Notes: generated from the sequence alone by a model not told the origin. A stretch of DNA of 64,000 nt from Micromonospora lupini (GCF_026342015.1 NZ_JAPENL010000003.1:806001-870000), one strand, 5' to 3'; counted from the first letter of the stretch, positions 48,330-57,524 are shown. Made by a program: numbers and translations.

Positions 48330-49031
48330 TCAGGGGCCGGCGACGACAGGCGGCGTGCCGACCAGGTCGAGCCGGTCGCCGAGGATCACCGCGCTGGCCC
48401 GGACGAGCTGGGTGAGCCGGTCGACCTCGGTGCTGTGGAAATTCGCGGCGCAGAGGGTCTCGTTGTGCTCGCGGGCCACCACCAACACCAGGCCGGCCCG
48501 GCCGAACGGGGCGATCGCGTGGTGGGTGCCGTCGGGCGTGGTCATCGACCGGCCGCGCAACGGGGTCACCTCGGGCAACCGCAGCGGTACGGGAGCACGC
48601 CAGCTCGCGTGGCCCACCGTGGCGCCACCGCCCCCGGTGCGTGACGCCCAGTCCACCGGGACCACCGCGGCGACCGCCCAGTCGGCCGCCAGCAGCCCCG
48701 GCACGGCGTCGACAAGGGTCGCCAGCCCGTCGGCCGGGTTGGCCGCGACCTGCGCCAGCAGCTCCGCGTCCTGGCCGGTGGTGGTGGGCGCGCCGATCGC
48801 CCGCCACACACCGTCCACCCGGACGCCCGGAATCGCCGCGAGGCCCGCCAGCAGCCGCTCGACCCGAGCCGCGCCGGGCCACACCACAGTGAAGTCGTCC
48901 ACCGCGCGCCCGCCGAGACGCTCGAGGACCACGACCTGGACGATGTCCGCGCCGGAGACACCCAGCGTGCGGGCGACCTGGCCGAGGGTGCCCGGACGGT
49001 CCGGCAGGGTGACCCGAACTCGCAGCAACAT
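48330..49031 (-). CDS. ACT-domain protein with GAF-like C-terminal region
   Basis: A 233-aa cytoplasmic protein. The ACT domain (~1-75) reads VRVTLPDRPGTLGQVARTLG and contains VDDF, a motif shared with the downstream ACT-GNAT protein. Residues ~85-230 (LVDAVPGLLAADWAVAAVVP, VLVVAREHNETLCAANFHSTEVDRL) resemble a GAF-type sensor fold. There are no catalytic residues visible, so it is probably an amino-acid sensor or regulatory partner. ATG 49031 is chosen over a longer frame because GGAGGG lies upstream and the ACT fold begins there. Confidence 0.7.
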   Translation of the reverse strand: MLLRVRVTLPDRPGTLGQVARTLGVSGADIVQVVVLERLGGRAVDDFTVVWPGAARVERLLAGLAAIPGVRVDGVWRAIGAPTTTGQDAELLAQVAANPADGLATLVDAVPGLLAADWAVAAVVPVDWASRTGGGGATVGHASWRAPVPLRLPEVTPLRGRSMTTPDGTHHAIAPFGRAGLVLVVAREHNETLCAANFHSTEVDRLTQLVRASAVILGDRLDLVGTPPVVAGP

Positions 49032-49181
49032 GTCTGTCCCTCCGCTCGGCGGGCCGGCGACAAGCGACCGGCAGGCTGCGTCACAGCCTGCCTGTTGACC
49101 ATTTCGTCCCTGTTGCCGAGGCATGTCCCGAGGGGAAAATCTGACCTTGACAACGTGAGCAAGCTGCCATCAACTAGTCGG

Positions 49182-50261
49182 ATGACCGATCCGGCCGTCA
49201 GCGCGCTCCGGCCGGGCGCGGTTCCGGCCTCCCCCGCCGGGCTCGACCTCGATCGGCTCGCCGGCCATCTGGCGCGGCACCGGCCCGAGCTGGCCGTGGG
49301 GCCGGTGCGGGCCCACCTGATCGCGGGCGGCAAGTCCAACCTCACCTACCTGCTGCGGCTCGGCGACCGGGAGGTCGTGCTGCGCCGGCCGCCGCTGGGG
49401 CACGTGCTGGCGACCGCACACGACATGGCCCGCGAGTTCCGGGTCATCTCGGCGCTGGCCCCGACCGAGGTGCCGGTGCCGGGCGCGCTGCTGCTCTGCA
49501 CCGACCCCGGGGTGATCGGTGCGCCGTTCTACCTGATGGAGCGGATGCCCGGCGAGGTGTTCCGCACCCGTGCGCAGACCGACCCGCTCGGCGACGAGCG
49601 ACGACTGGCGCTCGCCATGGCGATGATGGACACGCTCGCCGCGCTGCACACAGTCGACCCGGCGGACGTCGGGCTCGGCGACTTCGGCCGCCCCGAGGGA
49701 TACCTGGCCCGGCAGGTCCGCCGCTGGGCCGGGCAACTCGACCGCTCGCGCAGCCGCGACCTGCCCGGGATCGACGAGCTGCGTGACCTGCTGGCCGCGA
49801 CCGCCCCGGAGGGCGCGAACGCCGGCCGGATCGTGCACGGCGACTACCGGCTGGACAATCTTCTCGCCTCGGCCGACCCGGTGGCCGTGCACGCCGTCCT
49901 CGACTGGGAGATGGCCACCCTCGGCGACCCTCTCGCCGACCTGGGGCTGCTCCTGACGTACTGGGATGTCCTCGGCGGCAGCGACTCGGCCGAGGGCAAC
50001 CCGGTCGCCGACGGGCTCGGACCGCGCGCCGGCTTCCCCACCGGCGCCGAGCTGATCGAGCGGTACGCCGGGCGCAGCGACGTGGACGTCGGGCCGCTGC
50101 ACTGGCACGTGGCGCTCGGCTGTTTCAAGCTCGCGGTGATCTGCGAGGGCATCCACTACCGCCACACGCTCGGGCAGACGCTCGGCGAGGGCTTCGACCG
50201 GATCGGCGAGATGGTGGCACCGCTGGTCGCGCACGGGCTGACCGCCGCCAGGGAGCGGTGA
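49182..50261 (+). CDS. phosphotransferase family protein (ACAD10/11 kinase-domain type)
   Basis: A 359-aa kinase-fold protein. IAGGKSNLTYLLRLGDREVVLRRPP forms the ATP-binding lobe, and VHGDYRLDNLLA plus VLDWEMATLGDPLADLG give the catalytic Asp and the metal-binding Asp of APH-type kinases. Sequence and linkage to an acyl-CoA dehydrogenase match the ACAD10/11 and LvaA group, which phosphorylates 4-hydroxyacyl-CoA so that the hydroxyl can be eliminated. The start is uncertain: ATG 49182 lies about 30 nt after a TTGACA hexamer (49147-49152), while GTG 49155 is also in frame. The stop overlaps the next ATG. Confidence 0.85.
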   Translation: MTDPAVSALRPGAVPASPAGLDLDRLAGHLARHRPELAVGPVRAHLIAGGKSNLTYLLRLGDREVVLRRPPLGHVLATAHDMAREFRVISALAPTEVPVPGALLLCTDPGVIGAPFYLMERMPGEVFRTRAQTDPLGDERRLALAMAMMDTLAALHTVDPADVGLGDFGRPEGYLARQVRRWAGQLDRSRSRDLPGIDELRDLLAATAPEGANAGRIVHGDYRLDNLLASADPVAVHAVLDWEMATLGDPLADLGLLLTYWDVLGGSDSAEGNPVADGLGPRAGFPTGAELIERYAGRSDVDVGPLHWHVALGCFKLAVICEGIHYRHTLGQTLGEGFDRIGEMVAPLVAHGLTAARER

Positions 50262-51469
50262 TGGACTTCTCGTACGACGCCCGGACCGAGGAGCTGCGCG
50301 ACGAGCTGACCCGGTTCCTGACCGACCACGTCTACCCGGCCGAGGCGGTGCACGCCGAGCAGGTCACCGCGGGTGACCCGTGGTCGCGTACCCCCGTGCT
50401 GGCCGAGCTGAAGGCCGAGGCCCGCAAGCGCGGCCTGTGGAACCTGTTCCTGCCCGACCCGCGCTACGGCGCCGGCCTGACCAACCTCCAGTACGCGCCG
50501 CTCGCCGAGCTGACCGGGCGCAGCCCGCACCTGGCGCCCGAGGCGGTCAACTGCGCGGCGCCGGACACCGGCAACATGGAGCTGCTTGCCGAGTTCGGCT
50601 CCCCGGCGCAGCAGCAGCGCTGGCTGATGCCGCTGCTGGAGGGCGAGATCCGCTCCGCGTTCTGCATGACCGAGCCGGACGTGGCGTCCTCCGACGCCAC
50701 GAACATCGCCACCCGGATCGTCCGCGACGGCGACGAGTACGTCATCAACGGCCGCAAGTGGTGGTCGTCCGGCGCGATGGACCCGCGCTGCGAGATCTTC
50801 ATCGTGATGGGCAAGACCGACCCGGACGCCGACAGGCACCGCCAGCAGAGCATGGTGCTGGTCCCCCGGGACACCCCAGGGGTGCACGTCCGCCGGGGCA
50901 TGACCGTCTTCGGCTACACCGACGGCTCACACGGTGGGCACGCCGAGATCGACTTCACTGACGTCCGGGTTCCGGCGGAGAACCTGATCGGCGCCGAGGG
51001 CACCGGCTTCGCCATCGCCCAGGCGCGGCTGGGCCCCGGCCGGATCCACCACTGCATGCGACTTGTCGGAATGGCTGAGCGGGCCTTGGAGCTGCTCTGC
51101 AAGCGGGCGCTGGAGCGTGTCGCGTTCGGCCGGCCCCTCGCCGAGCAGGGCGTCGTCCGGGAGTGGATCGCCGAGTCGCGGGTGCGCATCGAGCAGGCCC
51201 GCCTGCTGGTGCTCAAGACGGCCTGGCTGATGGACACCGTCGGCAACAAGGGCGCGCACACCGAGATCCAGGCCATCAAGATCGGCACGCCGGCGATGAC
51301 GGAGTGGGTGATCGACAAGGCCATCCAGGGGTACGGCGGCGCCGGCGTCAGCCAGGACACCCCACTGGCCGCCCTGTGGGCGCAGACCCGCACCCTGCGC
51401 CTCGCCGACGGCCCCGACGAGGTGCACCGCAACTCCCTCGCCAAACGCGAACTCCGCCGCTGGGCCTGA
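50261..51469 (+). CDS. acyl-CoA dehydrogenase (ACAD10/11 type)
   Basis: A 402-aa FAD flavoenzyme. It shows FCMTEPDVASSDATNIATRI (FAD/substrate loop), NGRKWWSSGA, RLGPGRIHHCMRLVGMAERAL, FGRPLAEQGVVREWIAE and the C-terminal IQGYGGAGVSQDTPLA with DEVHRNSLAKREL. The signatures CMTEP and GPGRIHHCMR are typical of the long-chain ACAD10/11 branch. With the overlapping kinase gene (TGATG) it would degrade 4-hydroxy fatty acids or similar acyl-CoAs. ATG 50261 is chosen over GTG 50258 because of the overlap. Confidence 0.92.
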   Translation: MDFSYDARTEELRDELTRFLTDHVYPAEAVHAEQVTAGDPWSRTPVLAELKAEARKRGLWNLFLPDPRYGAGLTNLQYAPLAELTGRSPHLAPEAVNCAAPDTGNMELLAEFGSPAQQQRWLMPLLEGEIRSAFCMTEPDVASSDATNIATRIVRDGDEYVINGRKWWSSGAMDPRCEIFIVMGKTDPDADRHRQQSMVLVPRDTPGVHVRRGMTVFGYTDGSHGGHAEIDFTDVRVPAENLIGAEGTGFAIAQARLGPGRIHHCMRLVGMAERALELLCKRALERVAFGRPLAEQGVVREWIAESRVRIEQARLLVLKTAWLMDTVGNKGAHTEIQAIKIGTPAMTEWVIDKAIQGYGGAGVSQDTPLAALWAQTRTLRLADGPDEVHRNSLAKRELRRWA

Positions 51470-51475
51470 ACCCCG

Positions 51476-51492
51476 CCTCGGCTCGACCGAGG
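51476..51492. terminator. short hairpin between acyl-CoA dehydrogenase and cebR genes
   Basis: CCTCGG (51476-51481) pairs with CCGAGG (51487-51492) around CTCGA. It is short, so it is a weak candidate terminator. Confidence 0.4.
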
Positions 51493-51507
51493 ACTTTGAC
51501 ACGGGCC

Positions 51508-52554
51508 CTAGGCGGAGGCGCGGTGGACCAGTTGGGTGTCCAGGAGGATGTGCGGGGCGGGGAGGTCGTCACCGCGGATGCGGGCGACAAGCAGTCGGGC
51601 CATCTGCCGGCCCATCTCCTCCACCGGCTGGAACACGGTGGTCAGCGGCGGATCCGCCTGCCGGGCGACAGGCGCGTCGTCGAAGCCGATCACGGCGACG
51701 TCCTCGGGGACACGCCGGCCGGCGTCGCGCAGGGTCCGCAGCGCACCGAACGCCATCAGGTCGGACGCGACGAAGACGGCGTCCAGGTCCGGGCATGCCT
51801 CCAGCAGTCGGCGCATGGCGGTCGCCCCGCTGCCCTCGCTGAAGTCCCCGTACGCGATCAGGTCCGGGTTGACGCCCGCGCCGGTGGCCTTGACGGCCTC
51901 GGTGTAGCCGGCCAGTCGGGCCAGGCCCGCGCCCATGTCCTGCGGGCCGGCGATGGTGGCGATCCGCCGCCGCCCCTGGCCGGTCAGGTACTCCACCGCC
52001 TGCCGGGCGCCGCCAACGTTGTCCACGTCGACGAACCAGGCCGGCTGGGCACCGGGTTGCAGCATCCGGGCCGGCCGGCCGCCGAGCACCGCGGGCAGAC
52101 CGCGCTCCTCCAGCAGGGTGGGCAGCGGATCGGAGTCGTGCAACGACAGCAGGAGTACGCCGTCGACGTGCTGGTTGGTGAGGTGGTGCTCGACGCGCTC
52201 CCGCTCGACAGGCGACTGGGCCATCGCCAGCCAGAGCTGCATGGGCGTCTCCAGCAGACCGGAGCTGATCCCCCGCACGATCGCGGCGAAGAACGGCTCG
52301 GTGAAGACCCGTTCACCGGATTCGGAAACCACCAGGGCGACGGAGTCGGTCCGCTGGGTGACGAGCGCACGGGCGGCGCGGTTCGGCACGTACCCCAGCT
52401 CGGCGATGGCCTGCTGGACCGCGGCCCGGGCCTCCGGGCTGACCTGGGGCGAGCCGTTGACCACGCGGGAGACCGTGCCTCGACCCACGCCGGCGCGCGC
52501 CGCGACCGCGTCGAGGGTCGGGCGCCCGAGCGACCGGGTGCGCTGCGTTGTCAT
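51508..52554 (-). CDS. cebR: LacI-family repressor of the cellobiose/cellulose regulon
   Basis: A 348-aa regulator. Residues ~10-60 are the LacI helix-turn-helix and hinge (TLDAVAARAGVGRGTVSRVVNG, ALVTQRTDSVALVV), and the rest is a periplasmic-binding-protein-like effector domain. The HTH and its position at the end of the cebE-cebF-cebG-bglC run match CebR of streptomycetes and related actinobacteria, which binds TGGGAGCGCTCCCA and is released by cellobiose. Such boxes occur at 57525, 57578 and 45202. ATG 52554 follows GGAGGAG; the longer frame is spurious. Confidence 0.92.
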   Translation of the reverse strand: MTTQRTRSLGRPTLDAVAARAGVGRGTVSRVVNGSPQVSPEARAAVQQAIAELGYVPNRAARALVTQRTDSVALVVSESGERVFTEPFFAAIVRGISSGLLETPMQLWLAMAQSPVERERVEHHLTNQHVDGVLLLSLHDSDPLPTLLEERGLPAVLGGRPARMLQPGAQPAWFVDVDNVGGARQAVEYLTGQGRRRIATIAGPQDMGAGLARLAGYTEAVKATGAGVNPDLIAYGDFSEGSGATAMRRLLEACPDLDAVFVASDLMAFGALRTLRDAGRRVPEDVAVIGFDDAPVARQADPPLTTVFQPVEEMGRQMARLLVARIRGDDLPAPHILLDTQLVHRASA

Positions 52555-52636
52555 CGTCTGCTCCTCCGACGGCGGGCGGGCCTGGCGCCACCTGAGGAAG
52601 GTGGACACCAGGACCGCCCTGATGGCTGGCCCGAGC

Positions 52637-54070
52637 CTATTGTGCGGCCAGACCGTTGCGTCGGATCACCGAGGCGTACCACCTGGCGCTGGACTTGGGG
52701 ATGCGAAGCTGGCTGTCGTAGTCGACGTGGATCATGCCGAAGCGCTTGGTGTAACCCCAGGCCCACTCGAAATTATCCATCAGTGACCAGGCGAAGTATC
52801 CCCGCAGGGGCACGCCCGCGTTGATCGCCTCGTGGCAGGCGCGCAGGTGGGCGTCGAAGTAGGCCAGCCGGTCGGCGTCGTCGACCTGCCCGTCGACGAC
52901 CGTGTCGACGAACGCGGAGCCGTTCTCGGTGACGTACAGGGGCAGGTCGGTGTACTCCTCGTGCACCCGCCGCAGCGTCTCGACCAGGCCCGGGGCGTCG
53001 ATCTCCCAGTCCATGTCGGTGACCGGGAAGCCCCGGCTGACGAAGCGGACGTCCTCGCTGCCCGGCCAGCAGGACGGCTCCCGCCAGTCCGGCTCGGGCT
53101 CGGCGCCCTCGACCGGCGCGGCGACCACGTGCCGGCTGTAGTAGTTGATCCCGACCAGGTCCAGCGGCGTGGCGATGGTCGCCAGATCGCCGTCGCGTAC
53201 GTGGTCGAAGTCGGTCACCGTGCGCAGGTCGGCCACCAGGTCCGCCGGGTACGACCCACGCAGCAGCGGGTCGAGGAAGAAGCGGTTGGCCAGCCCGTCG
53301 ATCCGCCGGGCGGCGTCGATGTCGGCGGGAGCGTCGCTGGCCGGGTCGACCGGGTACAGGTTGACCGTCACGCCCACCTCGGCGGTGGGTCGGGCGGCCC
53401 GCAACGCCTGCACGGCGAGGCCGTGCCCGAGCATCAGGTGGTGTCCGGCGCGGACCGCGTCCGCTCCGTTCGACCGGCCCGGGGCGTGCACGCCGGACCC
53501 GTACCCGAGGAACGCCGAGCACCAGGGCTCGTTCAGCGTCGTCCAGTAGCGGACCCGGTCGCCGAGCGCGTCGGCGACGAGCGTGGTGTAGTCGGCGAAG
53601 CGCGTCGCGGTGTCCCGCGACGGCCAACCGCCGGCGTCCTCCAGCTCCTGCGGGAGGTCCCAGTGGTAGAGGGTGAGCCACGGCTCGATGTCGTGGGCCA
53701 GCAGCTCGTCGACCAGCCGACTGTAGAAGTCCAGACCCTGCGGGTTGGCCGCGCCCGAGCCGCCGGGCTGCACCCGGGGCCAGGACACCGAGAAACGGTA
53801 CGACTTCAGGCCCAGCTCGGCCATCAACGCGACGTCGTCACGGAGCCGGTGGTAGTGGTCGCAGGCCACGTCACCGGTGTGTCCGTTGACCACCCGGCCC
53901 TCGGTGTGGCTGAAGGTGTCCCAGATCGACGGGGTGCGACCGCCCTCGGCCGCGCCCCCCTCGATCTGGTAGGCCGCGGTCGCGGCGCCCCACAGGAAGG
54001 CGGGTGGGAAGGTCAGCCCGGGGCGCTCGTCGAGGACGTCGACGGCGGGTGGGCTGGCGGGGTTGCTCAC
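52637..54070 (-). CDS. bglC: GH1 beta-glucosidase
   Basis: A 477-aa cytoplasmic enzyme (no signal peptide) that would hydrolyse imported cellobiose to glucose. GH1 motifs are FLWGAATAAYQIEGG near the N-terminus, the acid/base Glu in WTTLNEPWC, the nucleophile Glu in LYVTENGSAF, and WSLMDNFEWAWGYTKRFG. The GTG start at 54070 overlaps the cebG stop (GTGA); a longer open frame upstream reads through the permease gene and is ignored. It completes the operon cebE-cebF-cebG-bglC, with cebR 82 nt downstream. Confidence 0.95.
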   Translation of the reverse strand: MSNPASPPAVDVLDERPGLTFPPAFLWGAATAAYQIEGGAAEGGRTPSIWDTFSHTEGRVVNGHTGDVACDHYHRLRDDVALMAELGLKSYRFSVSWPRVQPGGSGAANPQGLDFYSRLVDELLAHDIEPWLTLYHWDLPQELEDAGGWPSRDTATRFADYTTLVADALGDRVRYWTTLNEPWCSAFLGYGSGVHAPGRSNGADAVRAGHHLMLGHGLAVQALRAARPTAEVGVTVNLYPVDPASDAPADIDAARRIDGLANRFFLDPLLRGSYPADLVADLRTVTDFDHVRDGDLATIATPLDLVGINYYSRHVVAAPVEGAEPEPDWREPSCWPGSEDVRFVSRGFPVTDMDWEIDAPGLVETLRRVHEEYTDLPLYVTENGSAFVDTVVDGQVDDADRLAYFDAHLRACHEAINAGVPLRGYFAWSLMDNFEWAWGYTKRFGMIHVDYDSQLRIPKSSARWYASVIRRNGLAAQ

Positions 54071-54969
54071 GACTTGACGGCACCTTCCATGATCCCGCCA
54101 ATGATCTGGCGGCCGAACAGAACGAACACGATGAACAACGGAAGGGTCGCGATGAGCGTACCCGCGAAGATCTGAGAATTGTCCGCGAAGTACGCGGTGT
54201 TCAGACTGCGCAGTGAGATCTGCACGGTCGGATTGGCCGGGTCGGCGAGCACCACGAATGGCCAGAAGAACTGGTTCCACTGCTCCATGAAGGTGAGCAG
54301 CCCGAGCACGGCCGCCGCGGGTCGCAGCGCCGGCACGACCACGTGCCAGTAGACGCGCCAGGTGGAGCAGCCGTCGACGCGGGCCGCCTCGATGAGCTCG
54401 TTGGGCACGGCCTGTTCGGCGTACTGCCGCATCATGAAGATGCCGAACCCGCCGATCAGGAACGGCACGGTCACCGACGGCATGGTGTTCAGCCATTCCA
54501 GCTTCGCCATCAGGATGTACAGCGGCAGCACGCCGAGCTGAATGGGAATCATCATCGAGGCCAGGATGATCAGCAACAGCGCGTTCTTGCCGCGGAAACG
54601 CAGTTTCGCGAACGCGAACCCGGCGAGCGAGCCGAAGAACACGGTAGCCACCGTGATCGTGCCCGAGACCAGGAACGAGTTCAGCAGGCCCTTGACGATG
54701 TTCGCGTCGCCGTTGTCGAGCACCCGCTGGATGTTCTCGCCCAGCTTGCCGCCCGGCAGGAAGGGCGGCGGCCAGGAGTTCGCGGCGTCGCTGGTCCGCG
54801 AGGCGATGACGATCATCCAGTAGAACGGGAAGAGCGACAGGATCACGCCCAGGACGAGGCCGAACCAGGTCAGCGGACTGGCCGTCCAGAGCTTCTCCGC
54901 CCGGTGGCGAATGCCGGGGCGACTGGCCGGCGGCTGGACCGCCGGCGGTCGCAGAGTGGTACTGGTCAT
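54067..54969 (-). CDS. cebG: cellobiose ABC transporter permease (MalG type)
   Basis: A 300-aa permease with a Pro-rich cytoplasmic N-terminus, six hydrophobic helices and the ATPase-docking EAA loop NELIEAARVDGCSTWRVYWHV. It pairs with CebF, encoded 13 nt upstream. The assignment to cellobiose/cello-oligosaccharides comes from the neighbouring beta-glucosidase, CebR-type repressor and CebR boxes. No ATPase gene is present; in relatives the shared ATPase MsiK energises this transporter. Confidence 0.92.
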   Translation of the reverse strand: MTSTTLRPPAVQPPASRPGIRHRAEKLWTASPLTWFGLVLGVILSLFPFYWMIVIASRTSDAANSWPPPFLPGGKLGENIQRVLDNGDANIVKGLLNSFLVSGTITVATVFFGSLAGFAFAKLRFRGKNALLLIILASMMIPIQLGVLPLYILMAKLEWLNTMPSVTVPFLIGGFGIFMMRQYAEQAVPNELIEAARVDGCSTWRVYWHVVVPALRPAAAVLGLLTFMEQWNQFFWPFVVLADPANPTVQISLRSLNTAYFADNSQIFAGTLIATLPLFIVFVLFGRQIIGGIMEGAVKS

Positions 54970-54982
54970 GGGTGGGCCACCC

Positions 54983-55969
54983 TCACTTGTCGGAGCTGAT
55001 TCGGCGGGCCAGCAGGTAGTTGATAAACGAGACGGACGCGATCAGCAGGAAGAGCACCAGCGCGACGGCGCCCGCGTATCCCCACCGGAACCGCTGGTTC
55101 ATCACGTCCAGCAGGTACATCGTGATCGTCTGGAACTGCCCCTCCGTGCCACCGGAGAGTGCGCCCGAGCCGCTTGTGAACATGAGCGGCTCGGTGAAGA
55201 GCTGCAGACCGCCGATGGTCGAGATGATCAGCGTGAAGATGATTGTGGGACGCAGCTGGGGGATGGTGATCGACCAGAACTGCCGGCGCTGGGAGGCGCC
55301 GTCCAGGGCGGCGGCCTCGTACACGTCCTTGTTGATCGACTGCATGGCCGCGAGGTAGATCAGGGCGTTGTAACCCACCCACCGCCAGTCGACCATCGTC
55401 GCGATGGCGAACCAGGAGGCGAAGCGGTTGGCCCGCCAGTCGATCGGGCCGACGCCGACCAGGTCGAGCAGCCAGTTCATCAGGCCGAACTCGCGGGCGT
55501 AGATCATCGAGAAGATGAGCGCCACCACCGCGGTCGAGGTGATGATGGGCATCGCGATGGCCAGCCGGAAGAACATCTGACCGCGGATGCGCCGGTTCAG
55601 GGCGTTGGCCAGCAGCAGAGCGATGATCAGCTGCGGGATGGTGGAGAGCGCGAACATCCCGAAGGTGTTCACCACCGCGTTCCAGAACTGCGGATCGTTC
55701 GTGAACAACTCGACGAAGTTGTCCAGACCGACGAAGCTGATCGTCGCGTTCATCGGTGACCTGTCGGTCATCGCGATCCAGAACGTGTAGACGATCGGGT
55801 AGACGCCGAAGATCGCGAAGAGCACGAAGAACGGCAGGACGAAGACGTACGGGGTGAAGCGCAGGTCCAGCCGGTTCAGCTGCCGGCGGCGCGCCGGTGA
55901 GTGCCGCGGAGCGGGACGCGACCGGCGGTCCGACGCACCCGGTGGCGCGGGGGTCTTCAGGGAGCTCAT
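54983..55969 (-). CDS. cebF: cellobiose ABC transporter permease (MalF type)
   Basis: A 328-aa permease. The first ~35 residues are Pro/Arg-rich and cytoplasmic, followed by six helices, the first YVFVLPFFVLFAIFGVYPIV. The EAA loop reads NKDVYEAAALDGASQRRQFW. It forms the channel with CebG. It is separated from cebE by 112 nt containing a perfect 16-bp hairpin, so its expression may be lower than that of the binding protein. Confidence 0.92.
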   Translation of the reverse strand: MSSLKTPAPPGASDRRSRPAPRHSPARRRQLNRLDLRFTPYVFVLPFFVLFAIFGVYPIVYTFWIAMTDRSPMNATISFVGLDNFVELFTNDPQFWNAVVNTFGMFALSTIPQLIIALLLANALNRRIRGQMFFRLAIAMPIITSTAVVALIFSMIYAREFGLMNWLLDLVGVGPIDWRANRFASWFAIATMVDWRWVGYNALIYLAAMQSINKDVYEAAALDGASQRRQFWSITIPQLRPTIIFTLIISTIGGLQLFTEPLMFTSGSGALSGGTEGQFQTITMYLLDVMNQRFRWGYAGAVALVLFLLIASVSFINYLLARRISSDK

Positions 55970-56032
55970 GAGCGGTCCTTCACACTCGGCGACGCCGTTG
56001 TGGGCGCCGCGGCAGGGCGTTCCGACGCGGGT

Positions 56033-56067
56033 TCACGGGTGGTGCCGGAGTCCGGCACCACCCGTGA
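56033..56067 (-). terminator. intra-operon hairpin between cebE and cebF
   Basis: The arms 56033-56048 and 56052-56067 are perfectly complementary (16 bp, AGT loop). The hairpin lies just after the cebE stop and before cebF, where it could stabilise the cebE mRNA 3' end and cause partial termination. Confidence 0.75.
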
Positions 56068-56081
56068 GCGCGTCACAGCCG

Positions 56082-57392
56082 TTACTTGCCTGCGGCCTGG
56101 CCGTTCTTCACCGCGTCCTGCCAAGCGGCGTCGGCGGCCTTGCCCTGCTCGATGCTGCGCAGCGCGTTCTCGACCGCGTCCCGGACCGCCTGGTTCTTCG
56201 GGCCGAGGTAGACCGGCTTCAGCTCGGTCGCGCCAGCGGCGAAGATCTTGCCGATCGGCGCGCCGCTGAAGTACTCGTTGGTGGCGGCGAGCACGGCCGG
56301 GTCGTTGAGGGCCTGCGGCGACGAGGGCAGGTTCCCGACCTTCTTGAACGCCTCGGTCTGGCCCTTGGCGCTGGTCAGGAACTTGGCCAGCTCGGCGGCT
56401 TCCTTCTGGTGCTTGCTGGCCTTCGGCACGGCCAGCCAGGAACCGCCCCAGTTGCCGGCGCCGCCCGGCGCCTTGGCGACGTCCCACTTGCCGGCCGCCG
56501 CGTCACCGGCCTGCCCCTTGATGACACCGGTCATCCACGCCGGGCAGCCGATGGTGGCGAAGCTGCCGTTCTTGAAGCCGGCGTTCCACTCGTTGGAGAA
56601 GCTGCGCAGGTTGTTCGACAGACCCGCGCTGATCATCTTGGTGGTCTGCTGGAACGCGGACTGCACGTCCGGGTTCTCGCCGACGGCGAGCTTGTTGCTC
56701 TTGTCGAAGTACGTGTAGCCGCTGCCGGCGCCCGCCGTCTGCATCAGCACGATGTTGTAGAAGTTGGTGGCCGAGTCGACGAACTTGTGCTTCTTGTCGG
56801 CGGCGGCGAACTTCTTGCCCTGCTCGATGAAGGCGTCCCACGTCGGCCAGAGGGCGCCGACCTGCTCGCGGTCGGTCGGCAGGCCGGCCGACTTGAAGAG
56901 GTCGCTGCGGTAGCAGACGGCCATGCCGCCGACGTCGGTGCCGAGACCGAGCACCTTGCCGTCCGGGGTGACGCCACCTTCCCACTTCCAGGGCAGGAAG
57001 TTGCCCTTGAGGTCGTTGGCGCCGTGGTCGGCCAGGTTGACGAACTTGTCGGCCTGCGCGAAGAACTGCACGATCGTGCCCTCTTCGAGGGCGACGACGT
57101 CGCCGGCGCCCGCGCCGGCGGTGATCTGCTGCGTCAGCCGGGTGTTGTAGTCACCCAGGCCGAGGCCCTTGCCGCGCTCCTGGATGGTGACGTTCGGGTG
57201 CTCAGTCTGGTACTGCTTGTAAAGATCTTCGTATCCGAAGCCCTGGTCGCCGAAGACGTCGACGACCAGAGTGACCTTGCCGCCGTCCTTGTCGGACGAC
57301 GAGTCGTCGCCGCCGCAGGCGGTCGCCGAGGCGAGTACGGCGACGGACGCGAGCGCGATCGCCGCAAAGCGACGACGTGAGGTGACGCTCAT
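56082..57392 (-). CDS. cebE: cellobiose-binding lipoprotein of ABC transporter
   Basis: A 436-aa family-1 solute-binding protein. The signal peptide has SRRRFAAIALASVAVLASA followed by the lipobox Cys of ATACGG. The mature protein shows FGDQGFGYEDLYKQYQTEHPNV, EEGTIVQFFAQADKFVNL and GLGTDVGGMAVCYRSDLF, typical for CebE-like cello-oligosaccharide receptors. It is the first gene of the ceb operon, with two CebR boxes 133-199 nt upstream of ATG 57392. The longer frame extending upstream covers one of these operators and is not coding. Confidence 0.93.
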   Translation of the reverse strand: MSVTSRRRFAAIALASVAVLASATACGGDDSSSDKDGGKVTLVVDVFGDQGFGYEDLYKQYQTEHPNVTIQERGKGLGLGDYNTRLTQQITAGAGAGDVVALEEGTIVQFFAQADKFVNLADHGANDLKGNFLPWKWEGGVTPDGKVLGLGTDVGGMAVCYRSDLFKSAGLPTDREQVGALWPTWDAFIEQGKKFAAADKKHKFVDSATNFYNIVLMQTAGAGSGYTYFDKSNKLAVGENPDVQSAFQQTTKMISAGLSNNLRSFSNEWNAGFKNGSFATIGCPAWMTGVIKGQAGDAAAGKWDVAKAPGGAGNWGGSWLAVPKASKHQKEAAELAKFLTSAKGQTEAFKKVGNLPSSPQALNDPAVLAATNEYFSGAPIGKIFAAGATELKPVYLGPKNQAVRDAVENALRSIEQGKAADAAWQDAVKNGQAAGK

Positions 57393-57524
57393 CCTGACCC
57401 CTCTCAAGTGGTGAGGCTTGGTGTGTCGTGCGTGGTGGGGGGTGCTGCAGCGCCCCTGCCGTCGCCGGACCGGTGGTCGTGGGCGATCTGGGGAGAACTG
57501 TGAAGGAGACTTCGGCCACTCCCC

